A DNA stretch of 40,260 nt from a virus: the IMG/VR virus record IMGVR_UViG_3300044949_000561, positions 1 to 40,260 of that record, one strand, 5' to 3'. The notes below the pieces were generated by a model. The model was given only the letters and a program-made list of their open reading frames with translations. It was not told the DNA's origin and made no database searches. Below are positions 1-7,743 of this stretch, one piece after another. A program made the position numbers and the translations under genes. Position 1 is the first letter of the stretch. Each line of letters opens with the position of its first letter.

Positions 1-197
1 ACCGTAATGCTGTCGCCGTACTTCAGGCCGCCAAAGTCGGCAGCGCGTGCAGTCAGCGTGTAGTCGGTGCTCAGCACCATGTCGCCGGAGATGATCTGGC
101 TCGGCATGTCCAGAATCCCGAGCGCGGTCACGGCGCCAGCCGTGCAGCTGACGCCAAAATCATCGAGGAAGACGTTCAGATCTTCACTCAGCGCCAT
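1..197 (-). CDS. Head-tail joining protein (gpFII-like position), C-terminus cut off
   Basis: This is the N-terminal 65 residues of a small virion protein that runs off the left edge of the contig. Its full-length counterpart is the 92-residue protein at 38360-38638, with only a few residue differences. It lies directly downstream of the small protein at 184-366, overlapping it by 14 bases. The position after the capsid and before the tail terminator matches the lambda gpFII/head completion slot. Function is inferred from position and from a short beta-rich sequence with an ALGILDMP segment; no catalytic motif is visible. Confidence 0.75.
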   Translation of the reverse strand, partial: MALSEDLNVFLDDFGVSCTAGAVTALGILDMPSQIISGDMVLSTDYTLTARAADFGGLKYGDSIT

Positions 198-366
198 CGG
201 CCTTCACCTTGCGTGCAGGCTTTGCCTTCGGCTCCTCAGCAGGTGCAGCCACGGCCCGGCCGATGCGCAGCAGCTCCGCAGCCACCTCGCCAGCCAGTTC
301 GTAGACCTTGCCCTCCTCGAGGTGCTGCCCTTGAGCAGCGCAGGAGCGGGTGAGAAGTACCTTCAT
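184..366 (-). CDS. Small conserved head-region protein (60 aa)
   Basis: A 60-residue protein with an ordered N-terminal half (MKVLLTRSCAAQGQHLEEGK) followed by an alpha-helical ELAGEVAAELLRIGRA segment, then a Lys/Ala/Pro-rich tail. A second version, 63 residues, sits at 38625-38816. Proteins of this shape, about 60 residues with a beta-strand start, a 'G..Y.L....A..L...G.A' core and a charged tail, are common between capsid and head-tail connector genes in siphoviruses. The function is unknown; the position suggests a head-decoration or joining role. It lies just after the terminator behind the capsid gene. Confidence 0.7.
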   Translation of the reverse strand: MKVLLTRSCAAQGQHLEEGKVYELAGEVAAELLRIGRAVAAPAEEPKAKPARKVKADGAE

Positions 367-369
367 CAG

Positions 370-398
370 AAAAAAAAGGGGGCCGGTTGCCCGGCCCC
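370..398 (-). terminator. Rho-independent terminator after the capsid gene (left copy)
   Basis: On the minus strand an 8-bp perfect stem GGGGCCGG/CCGGCCCC with a 4-base loop (379-398) is followed by a run of eight T (370-377). It lies 8 bases past the capsid stop codon. The same element is conserved in the other copy at 38820-38847. It probably reduces read-through from capsid into the head-tail and tail genes. Confidence 0.85.
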
Positions 399-406
399 GT
401 CTCCTA

Positions 407-2299
407 TCAGGCGGTGGTGACGTCGAGGATGGCAGCGAAGCTCTCAGCGTGCCGCACGGCCACGTCGTACGTGATGATGCCGCGGACAGAGGTCAGAGCC
501 TTGCTGAAGTCGTCCTGATCCTCACCCACGGTGATCTCGAGGCCGTTGCCCCAGAAGCCCACCATGGCCTGGCTGAAGTCGCCCATCAGCACAGCGGAGC
601 AGACGCCGCTGGAGGTGCCCTTGGTCAGGTTGCTGGGAACCTGGTTGGTCACGCCGATGGGGTAGCCGTTGATCTGGGTGCCGGCAGGGCCGCGGCCGAG
701 AGCGTTGGGAACGCTGTTGACCAGGAAGGGGCCGTCGCCGGTGGTGGAGCCACCAGCGCGCAGCTTCTTCAGAGCGCCCATCACCTTGGCGTTGGTGACA
801 TAGGCCACGGCGTCGCGGTTCACGGCGCCGTTGTCGATCATCACCTCAGTCTCGAGGTCGACCAGCTTCTCGAGGGTGATGGCGCCACCGTTGGTGCCCA
901 TCGCCACCGAGCCGATGCCGGAGGTCTGCATGATGCCGGTGGGCTGGCCGCTGGAGCCAGAACCGTTGAGGATGCCGAGATCGACAGCCAGGTTTAGGCC
1001 ATCGGTCAGGTCACGGCGCACCAGCTCCTCGATGCCAGGGGTGCCCTGCAGCAGGGTCTGGCGGCTGTACTTGGACAGGGCGGCCAGGTTCTTGGGAGCC
1101 ATGGTCACCTGATCGAAGGTGGACTCCGACTGGGTGATCGCGGTGGTCTGGGTGCTCAGGTAGTAGGTGTTAGCCACACCAGAGCGACGAGGCACAGCCA
1201 CGTTGCCGACCAGGCCGGGCATGGTGCGCACGCCCAGGCTGAGCATCAGCGAGTTGTTCCGCAGATACTCGATGAAGTCATCGGCCAGCAGGTCGGTGGC
1301 CACCAGGTTGCCGCCGGTGGTGGCACCAGAGGTCACGTAGGTGGCGCGCTTGGCCAGAGCGGAGAAAGGCACGAAGAAGGAGCGCTCAGCGGTCTTGCTG
1401 ACGCCAGACTTCTCCACCTCGCGGGACAGCTCGCGCACCAGGCCAGCCTCGCGGCTCGACCAGTCGCCGGTCAGGGCAGCGCGGATGCCGGCGGTGATGC
1501 TGTAGGCAGCGCGCTCCTGCGCAGCCATCTCAACGGGTGCCACGGTCTCGACGGGCTTGGCGCCGATCTTCTCGAGCACAGCAGCGCGAGCCTCATCGAG
1601 GCTGCGGCCACCCTCGATCAGCTGGCGGCCGAGATCAGCCATGCCGTGCTTCTCAGTCAGAGCAGTGATGCCGGAGATGCGGGCGCGCTCAGCTTTGGCA
1701 GCCTCAGCAGCCGCTTCAGCCCGCACCGCCGAGATGTCGGGGGTGTTTTCCATCGGAACCTCAGGTTCTGTTTCGGGGGTTGGTGATGCGGCTGGGGCCG
1801 CAGGATCAGTCTCAAGAGACCGACCCACACCCACAGTGGGGTCTGCAGGTATGCTAACCACGCTCACTTCGTACGGAGCCCAGCTGGTAGCGACAAAATC
1901 ACCGCTGCCGCGTTGCTCCATTTCGTTGATCGCGTAGCCGAAGCTCACATTACGCAGTACGCCGTCGCGCACATCTGCAAGCACTTCTTGCGCGAACGCA
2001 TTACGGCTGAACCGCACGTTCACATAGCCGCGCTTTTTCTTGCCATCGATCCAAGCGCGCTCCACAACGCCGATCACCTTGTTGGGATCGTGGTTGAACA
2101 GCAGCGGCGCAGAATCATTCAGGCGGCTGAGGTCAGCGCTGCGCTCATCATGAGACAGCACCTCATTGCCGAAGTAACGCGAAACCGGAAACTCAGAGCT
2201 GAAAGGAAACTCGATCGAACGCTCGTCATCGCTGACCGTGAAATCAGCTACCTCCGAGCGCTTCAGCAGCTGCCCTTCAAGATCACGCAATAGGTCCAT
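407..2299 (-). CDS. HK97-type prohead protease fused to major capsid protein
   Basis: One 630-residue polypeptide joins an S78/U35-type prohead protease to an HK97-fold major capsid protein. The protease half has the FNHDP histidine (residue 70), the VSFGY serine (119) and a PYEVSVVSIPADP strand that usually follows. A Pro/Glu/Thr linker leads to the scaffold-like delta segment (MENTPDIS, Ala/Glu-rich helix) and then the shell domain. I chose ATG 2299 because AGAGG lies six bases upstream; ATGs at 2335 and 2326 lack a visible ribosome-binding site. It overlaps the portal gene by 17 bases with the chosen start. The protease should remove the delta segment during head maturation (family knowledge). 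An internal start at 1753 may give free capsid protein. Confidence 0.92.
   Translation of the reverse strand: MDLLRDLEGQLLKRSEVADFTVSDDERSIEFPFSSEFPVSRYFGNEVLSHDERSADLSRLNDSAPLLFNHDPNKVIGVVERAWIDGKKKRGYVNVRFSRNAFAQEVLADVRDGVLRNVSFGYAINEMEQRGSGDFVATSWAPYEVSVVSIPADPTVGVGRSLETDPAAPAASPTPETEPEVPMENTPDISAVRAEAAAEAAKAERARISGITALTEKHGMADLGRQLIEGGRSLDEARAAVLEKIGAKPVETVAPVEMAAQERAAYSITAGIRAALTGDWSSREAGLVRELSREVEKSGVSKTAERSFFVPFSALAKRATYVTSGATTGGNLVATDLLADDFIEYLRNNSLMLSLGVRTMPGLVGNVAVPRRSGVANTYYLSTQTTAITQSESTFDQVTMAPKNLAALSKYSRQTLLQGTPGIEELVRRDLTDGLNLAVDLGILNGSGSSGQPTGIMQTSGIGSVAMGTNGGAITLEKLVDLETEVMIDNGAVNRDAVAYVTNAKVMGALKKLRAGGSTTGDGPFLVNSVPNALGRGPAGTQINGYPIGVTNQVPSNLTKGTSSGVCSAVLMGDFSQAMVGFWGNGLEITVGEDQDDFSKALTSVRGIITYDVAVRHAESFAAILDVTTA
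1751..1764 (-). promoter_or_regulatory. Internal ribosome-binding site and ATG for free capsid protein
   Basis: On the minus strand TGAGG (1763-1759) lies five bases before ATG 1753, inside the protease-capsid fusion gene. Translation from here would yield a 448-residue capsid protein starting MENTPDIS, without the protease. The site is identical in the right-hand copy (ATG at 40202). Whether it is used is inference; the spacing and strength are those of a good Shine-Dalgarno signal. Confidence 0.55.
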
Positions 2300-3866
2300 C
2301 GGAATCCTCTGGATCGTCTTCCCCATTATCGTCATTCAGATCAGGGTCACCTGCAGGCTCAACATCCTCGGCCTGATCCTCCGCCACGTCACCGGCTTGC
2401 TGTGTGCCGGATGCGTTCACCTCATGCGGATCGGTGTCGAACATCAGGTCGAGCGCATCGGCCATCTCAAGCTCGGCAGCGCGCGCCATCAATAGCTCCT
2501 CAAGGTCGCCGCCCTGCTCAGCCACCACTTGGCCAAGCGTCTTGAAACCACAGCGCACGGCATCCTTATACGCCTGCACCTCCTTGGCCGGATCCACCCA
2601 CGCCCAACCGCGCGGCATCCACCGCACCATGCGGTAACGCTCTGGGTTCGTCTCATAGGCCGGCAGGTTCAGCACACCGCTCAGCACAGCCATCTCGAGC
2701 CATGCTTCAAACACCGGCTGGTGGAAGTTTTCGATCAGGTACTGCTGCAGCGCACGCCAGTGGTCGCGATCCTCCAGCAGCGATAGCCGGCTTGAGCTGT
2801 AGTTGCTTTGGCTGAAGTCCCGTGAGATCGACTCATAGGAGCAGCCCACACCAGCCGCCATCGCGCGCAGCATCGCCCGCAGGAACGGCTCGAACTGCCC
2901 GTCAGGAGCATCGAGCTGCGGCACCGTCACCGACTCACCCGGCGCTAGGTACTTAAACACGCCCGGTTCGAAGTTGCTCACCCGCTCGCCGTCATAAACC
3001 TCATCGCCCTGCAGCTCACCCTCGTCGCTGGTGATGAACCCCATTAGCGCGCTCGAGGCCCGCGCGCGGATCACCTCGGCCTCCTCATAGCCCTGCAGGT
3101 GATGCAGCCGCTGGATCGCAGTCGCCAGCCACGGCACACCGCGGGTCTGGCCCGGTCGATCCATCAGATACAGGTGGATGATTTCATCGGCAGGCACCAG
3201 CTTGTGCCGTGGTCCCGGCTGCCCTTGGAACGGGCTGTCGCCGGGGTGCTTGTTTAGGAATGCGTACTGAACCGGCCGGCCCCACTTGTCACACTCGACG
3301 CCCATGCGCCACTCGTTGCCGTCCACCGTGCTCTTGCCGGTGTAGGTGTCATCAAGCAGGTCCGACTCGATCACCTCAAGCGCAAACGCCACACGGCTGC
3401 CGCCAAACGGTTGCCGCACCTTCCGAATAAACACCTCGCCCGACTCGCACATCGAGCCGACCACCAGCCGCTCCATGTCGTGCCAGCTGAGCCGGCCGCC
3501 CGTGTGGCAATACTGCTTCTTGCTCCACTCGCGCCAGGCCATCTCGATCGCGTCGTTCACCGGCTGATCCAGCCGGCCGCCGCCGCGTTGCATCCGCACC
3601 TGCGCCTGCAACTTGATGCCCGTGCCCACCACGTTGTTGCGCACTGCACGCACCGCCTGGCGCGCGTAGTCGTTGTCACGCACCAGCTGACGCGAGCGGT
3701 TGCGCAGCCGGGGCAGGCTGCCCTTGATCTCAGCGTCGGCTGAGGTGCTCTGCGTCACCCAGTCGCTGGTCAGTCGGCTGACCGTTGCGCCTTGGTACAT
3801 CCGGCGCCGCGGCTGCTCAGGAGCGCCGCGCTGCAACCAGCCAAGGATCGAGGATCGGATGCCCAT
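2283..3866 (-). CDS. Portal protein (lambda gpB family)
   Basis: This 527-residue protein forms the dodecameric portal through which DNA is packaged and to which the tail connector attaches. The family signature is clear: an N-terminal R-N-R-S-R-Q-L-V-R-D-N-D-Y-A segment, the AVRAVRNNVVGTGIKLQ block near residue 75, an HIYLMDRPGQTRGVPWLA-type loop near residue 240, and a clip/wing region ending in an acidic Asp/Glu-rich tail. Length is typical for the lambda/GpB group. It starts on the last base of the gpW-like gene stop codon and overlaps the protease-capsid gene, so the head genes are translationally coupled. Confidence 0.93.
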   Translation of the reverse strand: MGIRSSILGWLQRGAPEQPRRRMYQGATVSRLTSDWVTQSTSADAEIKGSLPRLRNRSRQLVRDNDYARQAVRAVRNNVVGTGIKLQAQVRMQRGGGRLDQPVNDAIEMAWREWSKKQYCHTGGRLSWHDMERLVVGSMCESGEVFIRKVRQPFGGSRVAFALEVIESDLLDDTYTGKSTVDGNEWRMGVECDKWGRPVQYAFLNKHPGDSPFQGQPGPRHKLVPADEIIHLYLMDRPGQTRGVPWLATAIQRLHHLQGYEEAEVIRARASSALMGFITSDEGELQGDEVYDGERVSNFEPGVFKYLAPGESVTVPQLDAPDGQFEPFLRAMLRAMAAGVGCSYESISRDFSQSNYSSSRLSLLEDRDHWRALQQYLIENFHQPVFEAWLEMAVLSGVLNLPAYETNPERYRMVRWMPRGWAWVDPAKEVQAYKDAVRCGFKTLGQVVAEQGGDLEELLMARAAELEMADALDLMFDTDPHEVNASGTQQAGDVAEDQAEDVEPAGDPDLNDDNGEDDPEDSDGPIA

Positions 3867-4456
3867 CAGAAGCGCACGAACAGGTTGTGGGGGTTGCCGA
3901 GACCGTTAGCCGCCAGTGCAGCAGCCTGCTCGCGCTTCACCTCGGCCTTCAGTTTGCCTTCCAACGCCAGCAAATCTGCCAGCTCATACTTCTTCAGGCT
4001 TCTGGCACCGATCTTGTATTCGGACACCGCACCGCCCGAGATGATCGCGCGGATCGCCGCCTGCACCGCATCCAGATCCTTCTGCGCCTGCGTGCGGCCA
4101 TCGAACGCGCTCGGCTGGCCCGTGTAGTCCAACCCCGGCAGCACCGTCAGCTGGCCGGCGCCGATCGTTGTCACCGCACCGCCAACCGTGGCGGTCGCCA
4201 CTGCCTGCCAATACCAAACATCGGCCACGAACCCATCGGTCGTCGCCTTCGCAATCGTGAACGTCCAGCCAGTCCCGCTCGGCGTGCCCGGCACCGTCAC
4301 GCCCGCCACCGTCGCGCCTTGGTGGTTGTGGTTCGTGCGCAGGTAGTAAGTCAGCCCGTGGTTTGAGCCATCAATCGGATTGCCCAACGTGTCGCGGGTT
4401 GCTTCATCCCGCCACGTCACCGTGTCGCCAGCTCTGATTTGCGCAGGAATGTTCAC
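3866..4456 (-). CDS. gpW-like head-tail connector with extra N-terminal beta domain
   Basis: A 196-residue protein sitting exactly where lambda gpW lies, between large terminase and portal. The C-terminal 80 residues resemble gpW: a helix with LDAVQAAIRAIISGG, a short strand with a lysine-rich SLKKYELADL segment and a long charged helix KLKAEVKREQA. Lambda gpW is about 68 residues, so the first 110 residues are additional. That part is strand-rich (GDTVTWRDEATRDTLGN, GWTFTIAKATTDGFVADVWYW) and looks like a small immunoglobulin- or carbohydrate-binding-type beta sandwich. The connector role is inferred from position and the C-terminal match; the role of the extra domain is unknown. Confidence 0.7.
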   Translation of the reverse strand: MNIPAQIRAGDTVTWRDEATRDTLGNPIDGSNHGLTYYLRTNHNHQGATVAGVTVPGTPSGTGWTFTIAKATTDGFVADVWYWQAVATATVGGAVTTIGAGQLTVLPGLDYTGQPSAFDGRTQAQKDLDAVQAAIRAIISGGAVSEYKIGARSLKKYELADLLALEGKLKAEVKREQAAALAANGLGNPHNLFVRF

Positions 4457-4462
4457 GGCGCC

Positions 4463-6337
4463 TTACCACTGGGTTGCAAACGCCGGCGCTGCGGCTTTCC
4501 TCGATCTTAGCCGCGGCTTCTCGCCGCCAACAGCTGCGCTTTCCAGCCTTCTTTCCAGCTGATCCCAGATTGTTCGCCGGTCGTACCGCGAATACATCCG
4601 ATTTAACGCCGCATAGGCGTACACCAAGCAATCCAGCGCCTCATTCCTTGCGCTTGGCTTCTTCACCCATTCCCTCACGGGAAATCCCTTGACGTACCGC
4701 AGCGCCTGCTTCTCAGCCGTCAACTGCTCGAAATACTCACCGCCCGTCTGCGCATGGAAGTGCAGGTAACCATCGCCGGGTTCGTTGTGCTTCAGCCGCC
4801 CGAACAGCGTTGTCTTGATCGTGTCGCTGCCCACCGGCCACACCTGCGCGCCGCGCTTCAGCGTCTGCCCCTTGGCGTTGATGTCCACCTTGCCCGGCTT
4901 GCCGATCGGCGGCTTGCCGCGCTGGCTCTGGCCCTTGATCGCAATCACGCCCACCGCCTGCCGCTCCCGCGCGTACTGGTACACCTCAGCCGTCGCGTGG
5001 CCGCCAGAGTCCACCGCCACCACATCCGCGCGCAACTTGCCGCCACCCGCGTGCTCCCATTCGTGCAGCACCAGCAGATCCAGCTGCTTCCACACCTCCG
5101 CTTTGCACGGGTCGCCCGCGATCTCTTGGTGATCGATCAGCCAGCCCTCCTCGCCACGGCCCCAGCCCCACACGCTCACCGCCAAGCGATCACCGGCCGA
5201 GCCGCCACCACCCTGCACGTCCACGCCGATCGTCACAGCCAGCGCACCATCAGGCAGCTGGCCAGCCGCATAAGGCTCACACCGCTGCAGCAGCGCATCC
5301 GCGCTCACCTTGCTTGCAAAGTCCTCCTCCCATGTCTCCGCCAGCCGCGTGTTTACAAAGCTCTTCAACATCGGCGCGTCCGACTTGGCCCGCAGGAAGT
5401 CATCCACCATGTCCGCCCAGCTCAGCCAGCCCAGCGGCGAATACAGCCCCGACAGCTGGAACCCTGCCGTCTTGCCATCGCTCGGCGCTGTCGCCCGCCA
5501 CTCGCCCTGCCGCAACATCGCCGGCTTGTGGATCTCAGCGAACCGCTCGCCGCAGTGCTCACACTCATACGCCGCTGTCGCCGGGTCGTTCTTGTCCCAC
5601 TTAAGCTGCGGCCACTTCAACCACTGCATTGCCCCACAGCTCGGGCACGGCACATAGAACCGCCGCTGATCGCTGCGCTGGAACTCCGCCTCGATCCGGC
5701 TGAAGTCCTTCACCGTTGGTGTGCTGGTCAGCAGGATCTTGCGCCGCGCAAACGTCGTCGCACGCTTCTCCGCCAGGCTCACCGGGTCGCCCTCGCCATC
5801 AACGTCCAGCGGAAAGGCGTCCACCTCATCGCAGAAGATGTAGCGGCACGGTGTCGAGCGCAGCCCCGTCGCGCTGTTGGCGCCCGTCAGCAGCATCATG
5901 CCGCCGGGGAACTCCTTCGAGAACATCGTGTTCCCAGAGTCTCGGCTGCGGCTCGGTGCGATCTTCTCAGCCAGGATTGGCGTCTCAGTGATCAGGCTCT
6001 CAAGACGCTGCTTGCTCAGCCTCTTCGCCATCTCCACAGTCGGCTGCACCAGCAGCATCGGCCCCGGTGCGTGCGCAATCACATAGCCCAGCCAGTTGCT
6101 GCCGCTCTCTGTCTTGCCCGTCTGCGCCGCAAACATCATCACCACCCGCTGCACCGTGCTGGTGGTGCTCAGGCAATCCATCGGCTCACGCAGGTATGGC
6201 GTCCGGTTAGTGCGCCACGGTCCAGGCTCCGCCGATGCCTTGCTGCTCAGCCGCCGGTGCGCATCCGCCCACTCACTCACCGTCAGCGGTGGCTCCGGCC
6301 GCAGCCCATCCATGAACGCATCGCGCCACACGGTCAC
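4463..6337 (-). CDS. Terminase large subunit (GpA family)
   Basis: This 624-residue protein is the packaging motor ATPase and nuclease that cuts concatemers and pumps DNA into the prohead. Walker A is FAAQTGKT (residues 69-76) and Walker B is YIFCDEVD (166-173). Two CxxC pairs at 231/234 and 259/262 form a zinc site, as usual in the GpA family. The RNase H-like nuclease has IGVDVQGGGG (Asp 373), VAVDSGG (Asp 443) and a late Asp 569 in EALDCLVYAY. Length and order match lambda gpA. Its ATG overlaps the small terminase stop by four bases. GpA enzymes generally cut at cos sites, which argues for defined or cohesive ends. Confidence 0.95.
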   Translation of the reverse strand: MTVWRDAFMDGLRPEPPLTVSEWADAHRRLSSKASAEPGPWRTNRTPYLREPMDCLSTTSTVQRVVMMFAAQTGKTESGSNWLGYVIAHAPGPMLLVQPTVEMAKRLSKQRLESLITETPILAEKIAPSRSRDSGNTMFSKEFPGGMMLLTGANSATGLRSTPCRYIFCDEVDAFPLDVDGEGDPVSLAEKRATTFARRKILLTSTPTVKDFSRIEAEFQRSDQRRFYVPCPSCGAMQWLKWPQLKWDKNDPATAAYECEHCGERFAEIHKPAMLRQGEWRATAPSDGKTAGFQLSGLYSPLGWLSWADMVDDFLRAKSDAPMLKSFVNTRLAETWEEDFASKVSADALLQRCEPYAAGQLPDGALAVTIGVDVQGGGGSAGDRLAVSVWGWGRGEEGWLIDHQEIAGDPCKAEVWKQLDLLVLHEWEHAGGGKLRADVVAVDSGGHATAEVYQYARERQAVGVIAIKGQSQRGKPPIGKPGKVDINAKGQTLKRGAQVWPVGSDTIKTTLFGRLKHNEPGDGYLHFHAQTGGEYFEQLTAEKQALRYVKGFPVREWVKKPSARNEALDCLVYAYAALNRMYSRYDRRTIWDQLERRLESAAVGGEKPRLRSRKAAAPAFATQW

Positions 6338-6876
6338 AGCTCCACCTCCTGCAGCGCCAGCAGCGCATCACGATGCTCGTCGCTCAGCAGTTGGTGGATC
6401 ACCGCAGGGTCAGTCTCACCTGCCAGCTGGTGGCTAAGCCGATCGGCCAAGTTCGACAGCGCCTCACGCACGCTGCGCCCAATCTGGAACGCCTGCTTCT
6501 TCACCTCCTCCGCCGGCACCAGCTCACGCCGCTGCTGCGCCACCTGCAGCTTCGACAACTCCGCCTGGTAATGCTCACGCCGCGCCCGGCTCTCATTCAG
6601 CTCCGGGATCGCATCATCCGGCAGCGCGTCGATTGCCTTGCGCAGATCACGCGGGCTCGCCGGTAGCTCCACCTCCACCGGATCCGCCACGCTCACCTTC
6701 GCGTTGTGCGTTGCCTTGGTGTTCCGGTTCCACAGCTCCAACGCCTGGTCGCGGTCCAGCCACCGCTTCCCGTCCTTCTCCACCACAGCTGCCGCAATGC
6801 GCGATCTGACCGCAGCAGTTACCGCAGCCTTCGAGCATCCTTTCAGTGCGGCAAACTCAGAAAACGTGACGAGCAC
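6334..6876 (-). CDS. Terminase small subunit (Nu1/gp1-like)
   Basis: A 180-residue protein directly upstream of the large terminase with a four-base overlap. The N-terminal part has a winged helix-turn-helix look (FSEFAALKGCSKAAVTAAVR, then GKRWLDRDQALELW), as in lambda Nu1. A central helical region ESRARREHYQAELSKLQVAQ is followed by the conserved RRELVPAEEVKKQAFQIGRSV segment seen in Nu1/terminase-small families. It should recognise the packaging site and recruit the large subunit. The start is GTG at 6876; no strong ribosome-binding site is visible. The direct repeats just upstream are candidate binding sites. Confidence 0.85.
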   Translation of the reverse strand: MLVTFSEFAALKGCSKAAVTAAVRSRIAAAVVEKDGKRWLDRDQALELWNRNTKATHNAKVSVADPVEVELPASPRDLRKAIDALPDDAIPELNESRARREHYQAELSKLQVAQQRRELVPAEEVKKQAFQIGRSVREALSNLADRLSHQLAGETDPAVIHQLLSDEHRDALLALQEVEL

Positions 6877-7074
6877 TAGCGTTGTCGGCTCTAGCGTTCA
6901 GTTAACTCACCCTAGTTAACCGCTTAACTCTTGGGGGATCTATGGCCGTTTGTCTCACGCTGAGTCCCGTTTGAGACCGCTGAGATCTGACGCTAGATAA
7001 AGCGCGCGGTCTGCGATCACCCCCGACAGATCTGGGCGGAAGGACCCGTGAAATCCGTTGCGGCGCAAGGGATC
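6877..7074. other. Non-coding region upstream of small terminase; candidate cos/packaging site
   Basis: About 200 bases without a gene. It contains a perfect inverted repeat GTTAACTcaccctAGTTAAC (6901-6920), two direct copies of CTAGCGTT (6876-6883 and 6891-6898), a second inverted pair GTCTCA/TGAGAC (6952-6957 and 6972-6977), and a reversed CGCTAG at 6991-6996. In phages with GpA-type terminases the cos site and small-subunit binding sites lie immediately upstream of the small terminase, so this is the best candidate for them. No cleavage site can be assigned from sequence alone. A promoter for the packaging operon could also be here. Confidence 0.45.
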
Positions 7075-7743
7075 TCAGCGAGCCGATGCCACAGCCTTCT
7101 CCAGGCTTGAGCGGAGGTAGCGACCGAAGCGGCGCTCAGCGATCTTGGTGCCGATGTCGTTGATCGGGAAGATCGGCCGATAGGTGGCTGAGGGCACGGC
7201 AACAAAGATCGGGACCAGCCTGCCTTTGGTGCCGCGCTGGTAGACGCCAGGTGGGCGGTTGCCACCGGCCGGGGTTCCGACGAACACCGAGCCCTTACCC
7301 GTGGTGCCGATCTTCGCTGAGAGGCGCCTGAGAGCGGCTAGAGAGACGTTCCCCTGTGCGTTGCGCCTCACCACAGCGGGGATGAGCTTCAAGCTGTCTG
7401 AGAGGCTTCCAGAGGCCTCTCCGAGGAACTTGGCCTCGAATGGCTTGGTGCCACGTCTGCCGCCCGTGATGTTGGCGCGCAGGTATGGCTCACGCTTGGC
7501 CTCGGGCAACACGGTTACCACCAGGTTGCGCTTGTTGCTCTTGTCCACCCGCCATGCGTTCTGGATGAACGGGGTGGGCTTGTCGAAGTAGGTGCGTGAG
7601 GCGCCCTTCAGTGCGGTGCGTGCGTCGAAGCCCACGCTGTTGAGCGCCTGGCTGATGGCGAAGGGGAGCTGCTTGGTCATGGTGTCGGTCCACCTGATGG
7701 CCTTGGGCAGCTCTGACTTGATGTCGAGGGTGAGGGTCGCCAT
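7075..7743 (-). CDS. gpZ-like minor tail/tail-completion protein
   Basis: A basic 222-residue protein. The N-terminal half has an AISQALNSVGFDARTALKGA helix followed by KPTPFIQNAWRV, and the C-terminal half a strand-rich SVFVGTPAGG...GVYQRG core followed by the terminal helix RFGRYLRSSLEKAVA. This arrangement resembles lambda gpZ and related minor tail proteins, which are close in length. The assignment is by overall pattern and is not certain. A longer reading to GTG 7821 adds 26 residues of low plausibility, so I took ATG 7743. It is unusual in lying between the replication genes and the terminase, while no gpZ candidate exists in the expected slot between head-tail joiner and tail terminator. 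Confidence 0.6.
   Translation of the reverse strand: MATLTLDIKSELPKAIRWTDTMTKQLPFAISQALNSVGFDARTALKGASRTYFDKPTPFIQNAWRVDKSNKRNLVVTVLPEAKREPYLRANITGGRRGTKPFEAKFLGEASGSLSDSLKLIPAVVRRNAQGNVSLAALRRLSAKIGTTGKGSVFVGTPAGGNRPPGVYQRGTKGRLVPIFVAVPSATYRPIFPINDIGTKIAERRFGRYLRSSLEKAVASAR

Larger units (their letters stand above)
1..1811. repeat. Left copy of diverged terminal duplication
   Basis: This segment repeats 38450-40260. It carries the end of the head-tail joiner, the small head protein, a terminator and most of the capsid gene. Scattered substitutions separate the copies up to base 1684 (C here, T at 40133). From 1685 to 1811 the copies are identical for exactly 127 bases, up to the end of the contig. 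The offset is 38449 over the capsid gene, and differs by a few bases across the small-gene region, which implies short indels. The duplicate is best read as the same genomic locus from two strains rather than a true genomic repeat. Confidence 0.9.

Noticed and set aside
4754-6571. Long plus-strand open frame (605 codons) opposite the large terminase
   Set aside because: It is an antisense shadow: its product is His/Arg/Leu-rich low-complexity sequence without family features, while the minus strand has an unmistakable terminase.
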